This document shows, piece by piece, positions 51,632-58,986 of a stretch of DNA of 64,000 nt. The number at the start of each line of letters is the position of its first letter. Position 1 is the stretch's first letter. Position numbers and translations under genes: made by a program. This DNA is from Rhodospirillales bacterium (GTDB lineage Bacteria; Pseudomonadota; Alphaproteobacteria; Micavibrionales; Micavibrionaceae), in NCBI GenBank assembly GCA_020638365.1, contig JACKIQ010000003.1, forward strand, positions 124,001 through 188,000, in the 5' to 3' direction. The notes beneath the pieces were generated by a model. It was not told the origin of the DNA, did no database searches, and saw only the letters and a program-made list of their open reading frames with translations.

Positions 51632-52615
51632 ATGACAAAAGAACGATTTTCCCTTGAGTATGTGCACAGTCTCTATATGAGAGCCTTGCTTGATCTGGTT
51701 TATGAGGCTGCTTCTGTTCACCGGGCGCATCATGATCCAAAAGACATGCAAATGTGTACGCTGCTTTCCATCAAGACCGGCGGGTGTACGGAGGATTGTG
51801 GATATTGTTCTCAGTCTGTTCACAATGATGCTCCGCTTGAAAAAGAAATCCTGATGAAGACCGAGGATGTGCTGGAGCAGGCGCGCAAGGCGAAGGAATC
51901 GGGTTCGACACGTTTCTGTATGGGTGCGGCGTGGCCGCGAGTGCTGGATGGCAAGGCTTTTGACCGCGTCTGCGACATGGTCAAGGGCGTTACGGATATG
52001 GGGCTGGAGGCGTGCTGCACGCTGGGAATGCTGACCGAATCACAGGCGGTGCGGCTTAAGGAAGCGGGGTTGACCGCTTATAATCATAATCTGGATACTT
52101 CGCGCGAATTTTACGACAAGGTGATTACGACCCGTACTTATGATGAACGTCTGGATACGCTCAGGAATGTTGCGAAAGCAGGGATATCCGCTTGTTGCGG
52201 CGGCATTTTGGGCATGGGTGAAAGCGAGCAGGACCGGATTTCCCTGCTTCATACCTTGGCGAATCTCGATCCTCAACCCGAATCAGTTCCGATCAATGTG
52301 CTGGTTCCTGTTACCGGCACACCTCTGGAGGGGCAGCAGGCGCTGGATATTTTCGAGTGGGTTCGCTGTATTGCTGTAGCGCGTATCCTTATGCCCAAGG
52401 CGATGGTGCGGCTTTCCGCCGGGCGGTTGACAATTTCCAAGGAGGCGCAGGCGCTGGCGTTTCTCGCAGGAGCCAATGCGATCTTCACCGGGGAGAAGCT
52501 TCTGACGACACCCAATCCGGGCAAAAATGCGGATACCGCATTGCTTGCCGAGCTTGGTTTGCAGCCCCGTGTTCCGTTCAAGGATGAGGGCAAGACTTCG
52601 CAGGAAGCGGCCTAG
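51632..52615 (+). CDS. bioB: Biotin synthase BioB
   Basis: BioB inserts sulfur into dethiobiotin using radical SAM chemistry and an auxiliary 2Fe-2S cluster. The 327-residue protein has the radical-SAM motif CTEDCGYCSQS (C-x3-C-x2-C), CMGAAWP, and EACCTLGMLT. YNHNLDTSREFY and the later GRLTISKEAQALAFLAGANAIFTGEKLLTTPNP are also typical. No clear ribosome site precedes the ATG. Its stop overlaps the tetR stop region on the opposite strand by four bases. The other bio genes resume 1.6 kb downstream. Confidence 0.97.
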   Translation: MTKERFSLEYVHSLYMRALLDLVYEAASVHRAHHDPKDMQMCTLLSIKTGGCTEDCGYCSQSVHNDAPLEKEILMKTEDVLEQARKAKESGSTRFCMGAAWPRVLDGKAFDRVCDMVKGVTDMGLEACCTLGMLTESQAVRLKEAGLTAYNHNLDTSREFYDKVITTRTYDERLDTLRNVAKAGISACCGGILGMGESEQDRISLLHTLANLDPQPESVPINVLVPVTGTPLEGQQALDIFEWVRCIAVARILMPKAMVRLSAGRLTISKEAQALAFLAGANAIFTGEKLLTTPNPGKNADTALLAELGLQPRVPFKDEGKTSQEAA

Positions 52616-53208
52616 TCTGTTTGCCCGAAAAATCTTTCTATGAGTTCGTCCGTCATTTCCCCGGCTGTCAGGTTTTTTCGGAGCGGGCCTTTCCGGGTTA
52701 TTTCCAGATAGCAGATACCGTGTATCGACGCCCAGTAGGTTCGTGCCAGAAGCTTTATTTTCTGTTTCGGAATTTTGGAAAAAATCTCCGCTATTATCGC
52801 TTCGAGCGGGCTGAACAGACCTTCGATTTTTTCCGCGTACCAGTCGGGCGGCTCGTGTTCGAAACTGGTATTGAAAAGCATAATCCAGAGGTGTTTATTT
52901 TTCCGCGCAAAGTTGAGGTAGGAGTTCGTTATGGCCTTTATCCGGTCGCGCGGGGTTCCCGATGCCGCTTTCTGCACGGAACCTGACAAGGTTTCTGCGA
53001 GCCTTTGCATCGTAAGGGCGTTCATTTCGTAATAGAGACCGTCCATTGAGCCGAAGATATTGTAGAGGGTTCCGGGCGTGTAGCCGATTTCATTGGCTAT
53101 CCTGCGGGCTGTCAAGGCTGCCATGCCCTCTTTTTCGGCAATTTTCAGGGATTGCGCGAGGGTTAAAGTCTTCAGCTCATCGCGGCTGTGATCGTTGCGT
53201 CTGGCCAT
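52612..53208 (-). CDS. TetR-family regulator of the lipoprotein cassette
   Basis: The 198-residue product starts MARRNDHSRDELK and has a TetR-type N-terminal HTH (AARRIANEIGYTPGTLYNIFGSMDGLYYEM, with an L-T-A start). A C-terminal ligand domain ends in IHGICYLEITRKGPL, similar to the TetR_C_33/WHG-type domain. I start at 53208, with AGGAGA five bases before it; the frame opens at 53229. The gene reads away from three small lipoprotein genes. A palindrome TGAACATTGTTCA lies 42 bases upstream of its start and recurs before each lipoprotein gene, so it likely represses all four. Confidence 0.87.
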   Translation of the reverse strand: MARRNDHSRDELKTLTLAQSLKIAEKEGMAALTARRIANEIGYTPGTLYNIFGSMDGLYYEMNALTMQRLAETLSGSVQKAASGTPRDRIKAITNSYLNFARKNKHLWIMLFNTSFEHEPPDWYAEKIEGLFSPLEAIIAEIFSKIPKQKIKLLARTYWASIHGICYLEITRKGPLRKNLTAGEMTDELIERFFGQTD

Positions 53209-53249
53209 ATCTGTCTCCTGATTAAGCACAGGTTACGCTATCATAAAAA

Positions 53250-53262
53250 TGAACATTGTTCA
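53250..53262. promoter_or_regulatory. TetR operator copy 1 (tetR side)
   Basis: TGAACATTGTTCA is a perfect dyad around a central T. It lies upstream of the tetR start and is the most symmetric of four copies. Confidence 0.75.
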
Positions 53263-53305
53263 ATTTTCTTGCTTTTCCAAGTCATGGATGTTATTCTTTA
53301 TAAAT

Positions 53306-53318
53306 TGAACAATGTTTA
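53306..53318. promoter_or_regulatory. TetR operator copy 2 (lipoprotein 1)
   Basis: TGAACAATGTTTA differs from copy 1 in two positions. It directly follows a TATAAA (53299-53304), so a bound repressor would cover the transcription start of the first lipoprotein gene. Confidence 0.75.
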
Positions 53319-53336
53319 ATTGTAAAGGAGGCTAAA

Positions 53337-53567
53337 ATGAAAAGTTTTTTAAGGTTATCTGTTGTGTGCTTATGCTTGTCCGGCTGTGCATTAGGTAGGG
53401 TGGTAGATTGCACTATTCCTCCCTATCCAGCGAACTGTTTTGTTGGGGATGGGCACTATGAGAAGAAAACTACGAGAAAGCATTTTGCGGAAAGGCATAA
53501 GGTGTCTGCTGCGAAGTACAAAGCAAAGATCATCGAAATGCCTTCAAAGACTTGGGGTGATCAGTAG
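53337..53567 (+). CDS. Small lipoprotein 1 of TetR cassette
   Basis: The 76-residue product is a lipoprotein: charged n-region, hydrophobic stretch, lipobox LSGC with the lipidated cysteine near residue 17. Alanine at +2 favours the outer membrane. The mature part has two further cysteines (VVDC, ANC), a basic middle (KKTTRKHFAERHK), VSAAKYK and the end MPSKTWGDQ. The VSxxxYK and P-[SL]-KTWG elements recur in the two following genes. AAAGGAGG lies seven bases before the ATG. Function is unknown; no homologous family comes to mind. Confidence 0.78.
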   Translation: MKSFLRLSVVCLCLSGCALGRVVDCTIPPYPANCFVGDGHYEKKTTRKHFAERHKVSAAKYKAKIIEMPSKTWGDQ

Positions 53568-53587
53568 TTTTTTTTTAGGTCAAAAAT

Positions 53588-53600
53588 TTAACAATGTTTA
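53588..53600. promoter_or_regulatory. TetR operator copy 3 (lipoprotein 2)
   Basis: TTAACAATGTTTA lies 15 bases before the second lipoprotein ATG and 20 bases after the first gene's stop, so each gene has its own copy. Confidence 0.72.
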
Positions 53601-53615
53601 ATTAATAGGTTTGTT

Positions 53616-53864
53616 ATGAAACAGATGTTTTTAATGACTTTGCTCTGTCTTAGCTTAGCGGGATGTGCTGACCTTGGTGTATATTGCTCTAACACTAGCA
53701 TAGGATTTGCTCAGAACAGTACGCACTGCTACAGCAAAGAGGGCTATGAAAGAAAGCAGGCTAAGCTTAAGCGTGCGTATCGACATCATCCGACGGTTTC
53801 AATCTCCTCCTATAAGCCAGAACCTGTTCGTCGTCCCCTTAAAACATGGGGGCAGACAAAGTGA
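53616..53864 (+). CDS. Small lipoprotein 2 of TetR cassette
   Basis: The 82-residue lipoprotein has lipobox LAGC (cysteine near residue 17), then two further cysteines (GVYC, THC). A basic region (RKQAKLKRAYRHH), VSISSYK and the terminus RRPLKTWGQTK follow. It shares the layout of its neighbours but little else, so the paralogs have diverged strongly while keeping both end motifs. The ribosome site is weak (AATAGGT). Likely outer-membrane, facing the periplasm. Confidence 0.75.
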   Translation: MKQMFLMTLLCLSLAGCADLGVYCSNTSIGFAQNSTHCYSKEGYERKQAKLKRAYRHHPTVSISSYKPEPVRRPLKTWGQTK

Positions 53865-53891
53865 GAACGGGAAAAAAATTTAACCACCAAC

Positions 53892-53904
53892 TGAACAATG
53901 TTTA
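53892..53904. promoter_or_regulatory. TetR operator copy 4 (lipoprotein 3)
   Basis: TGAACAATGTTTA is identical to copy 2 and lies 19 bases before the third lipoprotein ATG. Confidence 0.75.
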
Positions 53905-53923
53905 ATTATAAAGGAAACGTAAC

Positions 53924-54184
53924 ATGCGTATTTCACATTTCAAGACTTACCTGATTTTTGCACTGCTGGCGCTGATTCTGTCTGGATGTGCGGTTATTGA
54001 TGTCGTGGATTGTGTCGATCCTTTTCGAGGGTCCTGCACGGGGCTTCACAAAAGGATTGACCCAGATTACGAGCCGAAGCTGAAACCAAGGAAAAAACAC
54101 GTCTCTTACGAAGCCTATAAGAGTGATCGGTACAAAGAATCTCCAATAAAAAAGCCTTCCAAGACTTGGGGCGGCAAAGATTGA
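53924..54184 (+). CDS. Small lipoprotein 3 of TetR cassette
   Basis: The 86-residue lipoprotein has a longer n-region (MRISHFKTY), lipobox LSGC (cysteine near residue 22), and two further cysteines (VVDC, GSC). A basic, proline-containing middle (YEPKLKPRKKH), VSYEAYK and the terminus KKPSKTWGGKD follow. VVDC matches paralog 1. AAAGG lies before the start. A weak hairpin (AAACGG...CCGGTTT) after the stop may end the transcript before bioF. Confidence 0.75.
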   Translation: MRISHFKTYLIFALLALILSGCAVIDVVDCVDPFRGSCTGLHKRIDPDYEPKLKPRKKHVSYEAYKSDRYKESPIKKPSKTWGGKD

Positions 54185-54247
54185 GACTGTAAACGGTTTA
54201 ATCCGGTTTTCATGGTGTTTTAAGGCGGTCTTTGCTATGACTTGGGC

Positions 54248-55372
54248 ATGCTTAAGTATCAAGAAACCCTGAAGAATCTGAAAGAACAGGGGCGCTACCG
54301 CGCCCTTGTTTTGCCGAACGGGATTGATCTGACATCCAATGATTATCTCGGTATGGCGGAGCATCCCGATTTGAGGCGTGTTGCTATGGAGGCGTTGGAA
54401 GGGGGGCTTATGTCTGGCGCGGCCGGATCGCGGCTTCTGCGCGGGCATACCGCTTCTCACCAAAATCTCGAACATTATGCGGCGGCTTATTTCGGGGCGG
54501 AGAAGGCGCTATATTTTTCGAGCGGGTTTCAGGCGAATTTCGCGTTGTTCAGCACGTTACCGGATCGGCGCGATGCTGTGATTTATGATTCCCTGATTCA
54601 TGCGAGTGTGCGGGACGGGTTGCAGGCCAGTCACGCGCGTTCGGTTAAATTTGCGCATAACGATCTGAACGACCTTGAAGCGAAGGTCAAAGCCGTTCGT
54701 GATCAGGCGGAGACTCTCTTTATAGCCGTGGAATCGGTTTATTCGATGGACGGGGATATGGATCCGCTGCACGATATTTTCGAACTCGCACAGCGTTATG
54801 ATGCGATACTGATCGTCGATGAGGCTCATGCGAGCGGGATTTACGGAGAGCGTGGGCGCGGGTTGTGCCGGGAGATTATAAAGGCGCAGGGCTATGAAAG
54901 GCTGATTACCCTGCACACGTGCGGCAAGGCGATTGGCGTTGCAGGCGGGCTTGTATGTGCGCAGGCGGAGGTGATTGATTATCTCATTAACTGTTCCCGG
55001 CCGTTTATCTATTCGACTGCGCCGATGCCGTTACAGGCGCTGCTTGTTCAGAAATCTCTGGAAATCTTGGATTCGGCGGAGGGTGATTCGCGACGGGAGC
55101 GGTTGTTTAGTGTTTGTGCGCGGGCGCGAGAATTGCTTGGCGGAGAAGGAACGCAGATTCTTCCGGTTATTCTGGGGAGTGATGCGCGCGCGGTTGAAGT
55201 TGCGAAGGTGTTACAGGGCGAGGGGTTTGATGTTCGCGCGATCCGCCCGCCGAGCGTACCGGAGGGGACGGCGAGGTTGCGAGTGTCTTTGAGTTCGGAA
55301 TTAGCGCTCGGTGAGCTTGAACGGTTTGCGGGGCTTTTACGGCCTTATCTCGAAGCGGAGCAAGCAGCATGA
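54248..55372 (+). CDS. bioF: 8-amino-7-oxononanoate synthase BioF
   Basis: BioF is the PLP enzyme that joins pimeloyl thioester and alanine in biotin synthesis. The 374-residue protein shows LTSNDYLGMAEHP, GSRLLRGHTASHQNLE, FSSGFQAN, DEAHASGIYGERGRG and the PLP lysine region TLHTCGKAIGVAGG. In the last motif Cys replaces the usual Leu/Phe before GKA. I start at ATG 54248; a TTG two codons upstream is possible. Its stop overlaps bioD by four bases. Confidence 0.95.
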   Translation: MLKYQETLKNLKEQGRYRALVLPNGIDLTSNDYLGMAEHPDLRRVAMEALEGGLMSGAAGSRLLRGHTASHQNLEHYAAAYFGAEKALYFSSGFQANFALFSTLPDRRDAVIYDSLIHASVRDGLQASHARSVKFAHNDLNDLEAKVKAVRDQAETLFIAVESVYSMDGDMDPLHDIFELAQRYDAILIVDEAHASGIYGERGRGLCREIIKAQGYERLITLHTCGKAIGVAGGLVCAQAEVIDYLINCSRPFIYSTAPMPLQALLVQKSLEILDSAEGDSRRERLFSVCARARELLGGEGTQILPVILGSDARAVEVAKVLQGEGFDVRAIRPPSVPEGTARLRVSLSSELALGELERFAGLLRPYLEAEQAA

Positions 55373-56007
55373 GTCAGCGGTTTGTTATCACCGGGACGGA
55401 TACCGATGCGGGGAAGACGGTGTTCTGCGCCGCGTTGATGCTGGGGCTGGAGAAGGCGCATTACTGGAAGCCTTTGCAATCCGGCGTTTCAGACGGGGTG
55501 GATACGAAAACGGTGCAGGTTTTAACGGGTTTGCCGCCGGAGCGGTTTTTTCCCGAAGCGTATATTTTCAGCGAGCCTCTCTCGCCTCATCGCGCGGCGG
55601 AGTTGGACGGTGTTGAGATTGAGATGGACAGGCTCTCGCTTGATGCGATCCCGAAGGCGGACGGGCCGTTGATTATCGAAGGTGCGGGGGGGCTGATGGT
55701 TCCGGTGACGCGCAAGAATCTGCAGATCAATCTTTATAAAAGCTGGCAAATTCCCGTTGTGCTGGTGGCGCGGACGGGGCTGGGCACGATCAATCACACG
55801 CTGTTGTCGGTGGAGGCGCTGAAGGCGCGGGGCATTCCCATTCACGGGATCGCGTTCACGGGCGAAGATAACCCGGATAACATCAAGACGATTGCTGCGT
55901 TTTCGGGGGTGAAGGTTTTGGGGCGGTTGCCGCGGCTTGAGAATTTGAATGCGGCCACGCTCAGGAGCGCCTTTGCCGGGAATTTCAGCGCGGGGGATTT
56001 TGGTTAG
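55369..56007 (+). CDS. bioD: Dethiobiotin synthetase BioD
   Basis: BioD closes the ureido ring from diaminopelargonate, CO2 and ATP. The 212-residue protein has the P-loop ITGTDTDAGKT at residues 7-17, YWKPLQSG, SPHRAAELDG and the second substrate loop IEGAGGLMVPV. VARTGLGTINHTLLSVEAL is also typical. It starts on the ATGA overlap with bioF. A gene of different composition follows before bioA. Confidence 0.95.
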   Translation: MSQRFVITGTDTDAGKTVFCAALMLGLEKAHYWKPLQSGVSDGVDTKTVQVLTGLPPERFFPEAYIFSEPLSPHRAAELDGVEIEMDRLSLDAIPKADGPLIIEGAGGLMVPVTRKNLQINLYKSWQIPVVLVARTGLGTINHTLLSVEALKARGIPIHGIAFTGEDNPDNIKTIAAFSGVKVLGRLPRLENLNAATLRSAFAGNFSAGDFG

Positions 56008-56011
56008 GGCT

Positions 56012-56545
56012 ATGCGGATTCTTTTGGCAGCGATGGTTTTGATGTTCGGGTTTTCAACGCCTGCGGCGGCGGGTGGTCCTGCAGACGGCGAATTGTTTGG
56101 CTATAAACTGGGGGAGGTTTATGCACCCAATCAATCTTCTTTTATCGATGGTGATATGTTTGTTCCAGAATCTTTAAATCGTGACGCTTCTGATTCTGGA
56201 ATTGATGAAATAGAGATATCTGTCATGCCAGATAGTTTTCTGGCGTCCAGCGTTAGTGCCTCCAGATTTTTTGATAAATGGGATGAAGCCAAACTTTATG
56301 CTGATGAGATATCACGATCTTTTCAAAGTGATTTTGGCGGAAATATTTTGCTTAATCCGTTAGATTTAGAGGAAATCCCTTTAGATCCAGCACATCCAAG
56401 ACTATTACCAGCGCATGACATCTATTTTGGCCAGATAGAAAATAAATATTCTCTGACTGTTACTTTGTGGCAAACACAGTGGGATGGACGTTTGCCGGAA
56501 GTGAGGGTTGCTTTATATTTTGATTATCAAGTTTTGGATGAGTGA
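56012..56545 (+). CDS. Unassigned exported protein inserted in the bio operon
   Basis: From ATG 56012, five bases after bioD, the 177-residue product has a signal peptide ending AAAGG and a mature acidic part (ESLNRDASDSGIDEIEISVMPDSF, RFFDKWDEAKLYADEI, PAHDIYFGQIENKYSLTVTLWQTQWDGRLPEVRVALYFDYQV). No family is recognised. From about 56100 the base composition turns AT-rich, against very GC-rich flanking bio genes, which suggests a recent arrival. A frame open to 55949 overlaps bioD and is not used. Confidence 0.65.
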   Translation: MRILLAAMVLMFGFSTPAAAGGPADGELFGYKLGEVYAPNQSSFIDGDMFVPESLNRDASDSGIDEIEISVMPDSFLASSVSASRFFDKWDEAKLYADEISRSFQSDFGGNILLNPLDLEEIPLDPAHPRLLPAHDIYFGQIENKYSLTVTLWQTQWDGRLPEVRVALYFDYQVLDE

Positions 56546-56627
56546 GGGACAGAAGAGATTATAAATAGTGTTGGAGAAGACCGCGTTTCTCCGATCTCTG
56601 CTGCCTCTCCGTGTGATGAGGAGAGCA

Positions 56628-57920
56628 ATGACTAAAACGCAATCCCCCATCTGGCATCCGTTTACGCAGCATGGCCTCCAGCAAGAGATCATCTCGGTCG
56701 AGCGGGCTGAGGGGGCGTATCTTTACACCAAGGACGGGCGGCGGATCATTGATGCGATTTCATCGTGGTGGGTGGTCACGCACGGGCATTGCCATCCGAA
56801 AATCGTTGAGGCGGTTCGCGCGCAGGCGGGAAAGCTGGATCAGGTGATTTTTGCCGGATTTACGCACGATCCGGCGGAGGAGTTGGCTGAGACGCTTCTG
56901 TCTTTCGCGCCAGATAAATTTTCACACGTATTCTTTTCCGATAGCGGTTCAACGGCGGTTGAGGTTGCGCTGAAGATGGCGATTGGCTACTGGGCGCAGA
57001 CAGGCAAGGCGCGGCGCAAAGTTCTGGCGCTGGAGGGCGGTTATCACGGCGATACGTTCGGGGCGATGTCGGCGGGGGCGCGCAGCGTTTACAGCCGGAT
57101 GTACGAACCTTATCTGTTCGAGGTCACGCACCTGCCGTTTCCGGCGGCGGGGGAGGAAGCCCGGACGCTGGAGGCGCTGGAGACTTTCCTGAAGGCGCAT
57201 GGGAATGATACGGCGGCATTCATATTTGAGCCTCTGGTGCTGGGGGCCGGCGGGATGTTGTTTTATACGCCGGAGGTTCTTTCCCAAATGGCAGAGATGT
57301 GCCGCGCGCACGGTGTGCTGTTGATTGCGGACGAGGTGATGACCGGTTTTGGCCGCACGGGCACGATGTTTGCGTGTGAGCAAGCGGGATTTGCGCCGGA
57401 CCTTTTATGTTTGTCCAAGGGGCTGACGGGCGGGTTTTTGCCGATGGGGGCGACGCTGGCGACCGAGGCGATCTATAAGGCGTTTTATCATACGGACCGG
57501 GCGAAGATGTTCTTCCATTCCACCTCCTTTACGGGGAATCCGCTGTCCTGCACGGCGGCGCTGGCCTCGCTTAAGATCTGGGAGGAGGAACCCGTCATGG
57601 AGCGGATTGCTTCTATCGGCGAGTCTTACCAGAAAGCGGCGATACATTTCGAAAAGCGCGATGATGTTGAGAATATTCGGATCAAGGGGGATATTTTTGC
57701 GCTGGATATCCGGGAAGTGATGCCCGGCTATCTCTCTGAAATCCAGCCGTTTTTATATAAAACTATGCTTTCGCACGGGGTTCTCTTGCGTCCGCTTGGA
57801 CACACGGTCTATATTTTGCCTCCGTACTGCGTAACCACCAAGGATCTGGACACGATTTATGAGTGCATCGATTTCGCCCTGGACCGCCTCGGGCATGAGA
57901 GACGAAAACAAGCCGTATGA
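56628..57920 (+). CDS. bioA: Adenosylmethionine-8-amino-7-oxononanoate aminotransferase BioA
   Basis: BioA is a PLP aminotransferase that uses SAM to convert KAPA to DAPA. From ATG 56628 (GAGGAGAG site) the 430-residue protein has IWHPFTQHG, ISSWWVVTHGHCHPKI, FFSDSGSTAVEVALKM and GGYHGDTFGAMS. It also has ADEVMTGFGRTGTMFA and the PLP lysine in LSKGLTGGFLPMG. The frame is open 20 codons upstream, to TTG 56568, without a ribosome site. Its end overlaps the diiron-protein gene by 26 bases. Confidence 0.95.
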   Translation: MTKTQSPIWHPFTQHGLQQEIISVERAEGAYLYTKDGRRIIDAISSWWVVTHGHCHPKIVEAVRAQAGKLDQVIFAGFTHDPAEELAETLLSFAPDKFSHVFFSDSGSTAVEVALKMAIGYWAQTGKARRKVLALEGGYHGDTFGAMSAGARSVYSRMYEPYLFEVTHLPFPAAGEEARTLEALETFLKAHGNDTAAFIFEPLVLGAGGMLFYTPEVLSQMAEMCRAHGVLLIADEVMTGFGRTGTMFACEQAGFAPDLLCLSKGLTGGFLPMGATLATEAIYKAFYHTDRAKMFFHSTSFTGNPLSCTAALASLKIWEEEPVMERIASIGESYQKAAIHFEKRDDVENIRIKGDIFALDIREVMPGYLSEIQPFLYKTMLSHGVLLRPLGHTVYILPPYCVTTKDLDTIYECIDFALDRLGHERRKQAV

Positions 57921-58506
57921 AGCGCCCGTACGCGCGTTTCTGGAGGCTGTGGTTTCCGATCCTCTGGCTCATGCCCGGTTTATGAACATGCTCTCCATGC
58001 TTGAGCATATGGGCAGCCGGAAGATCATGCTCTCGCAGATGAACCGGACACTAACCGAGGAAACGCTTTCGCATCTGTCTGAAGAAGCCCGGCACGCGTA
58101 TTTCTTCAAACGTCATGCGGAACGGATCGGCGGGGAGAAGATGGACGGGTTCACGGACGAGAATACGATGTGCCGAGTCTCCGCGATGATGTATTTCGGG
58201 CGTCTGGATGCCGGGATCAGTAAAGAGGTCGGAGACGATGCCGCGTATCAGTGGGTTTCGCTGGTGATCGAATTGCGCGCCTGCTGGCTTTACGAGATTT
58301 ATCAGGATGTTTTGGAAAAGTCCGGCGTAGCGCTTTCGCTTTCAGCGCTTTTGGCCGAAGAAGACCAGCATCTGGCGGATATGTTCGCGCATTGCGGTGG
58401 ACGATACGATGTTTTGAAGAGGCTTAGTTCTTACGAAACAGGGCTGTTTGTCAAATTCTGGCATCATCTGGATATTTCACGCAGTTTGTTGCAGGCTGCC
58501 GAGTAA
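57895..58506 (+). CDS. Ferritin-like diiron protein coupled to bioA
   Basis: The 203-residue protein reads as a four-helix bundle with the classic diiron ligand order. It has Glu in SMLEHMGSRK, ExxH in EEARHAYFF, Glu in LVIELRACW and ExxH in AEEDQHLAD. This matches ferritin-like carboxylate-bridged diiron enzymes, which oxidise or oxygenate substrates. The specific family is not recognised. It starts inside bioA (26-base overlap), so it is translated with the biotin genes. No bioC, bioH, bioI or bioW lies in the window; a role in making the pimeloyl chain is an attractive inference only. Confidence 0.7.
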   Translation: MRDENKPYEAPVRAFLEAVVSDPLAHARFMNMLSMLEHMGSRKIMLSQMNRTLTEETLSHLSEEARHAYFFKRHAERIGGEKMDGFTDENTMCRVSAMMYFGRLDAGISKEVGDDAAYQWVSLVIELRACWLYEIYQDVLEKSGVALSLSALLAEEDQHLADMFAHCGGRYDVLKRLSSYETGLFVKFWHHLDISRSLLQAAE

Positions 58507-58524
58507 GTTTTTAGGGGTTCGAAT

Positions 58525-58875
58525 ATGGCCAAAAGTATCAAGCCTTCTATCGCGGCGATCAAGCGGGAAGTCAATCACGGGATCAAGGGACATTTTAAAA
58601 GTCTGGCCGATGAATTCGGCGCGGATAACTTCGATCCTGAAAGCCTGTCTGAAAACATCGGCGTGTTTTTTGCTCTTGCCGCTCATCATCCTCAAGAAGA
58701 TATCATGGCCGCGTTTCCTTCCGTTCACAGTGGGCAGGATATCCAGAGAATGGATGCCGAGGCGCGGGGGTGGATCGGTAACGACATGCATCTTGCGCTT
58801 ACTGTATTTGGTTCGGCGCGTACGCTTAATATTTCAAAGCCTGATATGGGTTATCAGGACGCCGATTTCGGTTAA
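58525..58875 (+). CDS. Unassigned 116-residue protein
   Basis: No family is recognised. The product is soluble, with a basic N-terminal helix (MAKSIKPSIAAIKREVNHGIKGHF), LADEFGADNFDPESLSENIGVF, HHPQEDIMAAFPS and a C-terminal DMHLALTVFGSART segment. AGGGG lies eight bases before the ATG, and the gene follows the diiron-protein gene after 18 bases, so it may belong to the same transcript. It has no cysteine. Confidence 0.6.
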   Translation: MAKSIKPSIAAIKREVNHGIKGHFKSLADEFGADNFDPESLSENIGVFFALAAHHPQEDIMAAFPSVHSGQDIQRMDAEARGWIGNDMHLALTVFGSARTLNISKPDMGYQDADFG

Positions 58876-58986
58876 TTTTTTTATGAATATCATGCCTGGT
58901 GCGGTTTTAAGGGCTTTATCCCGCGTTCTCGGCTGTGCTAATCTTTCACTACTTCGTAAAAAATTTGAGCAAAATGGGTTTTCGCC

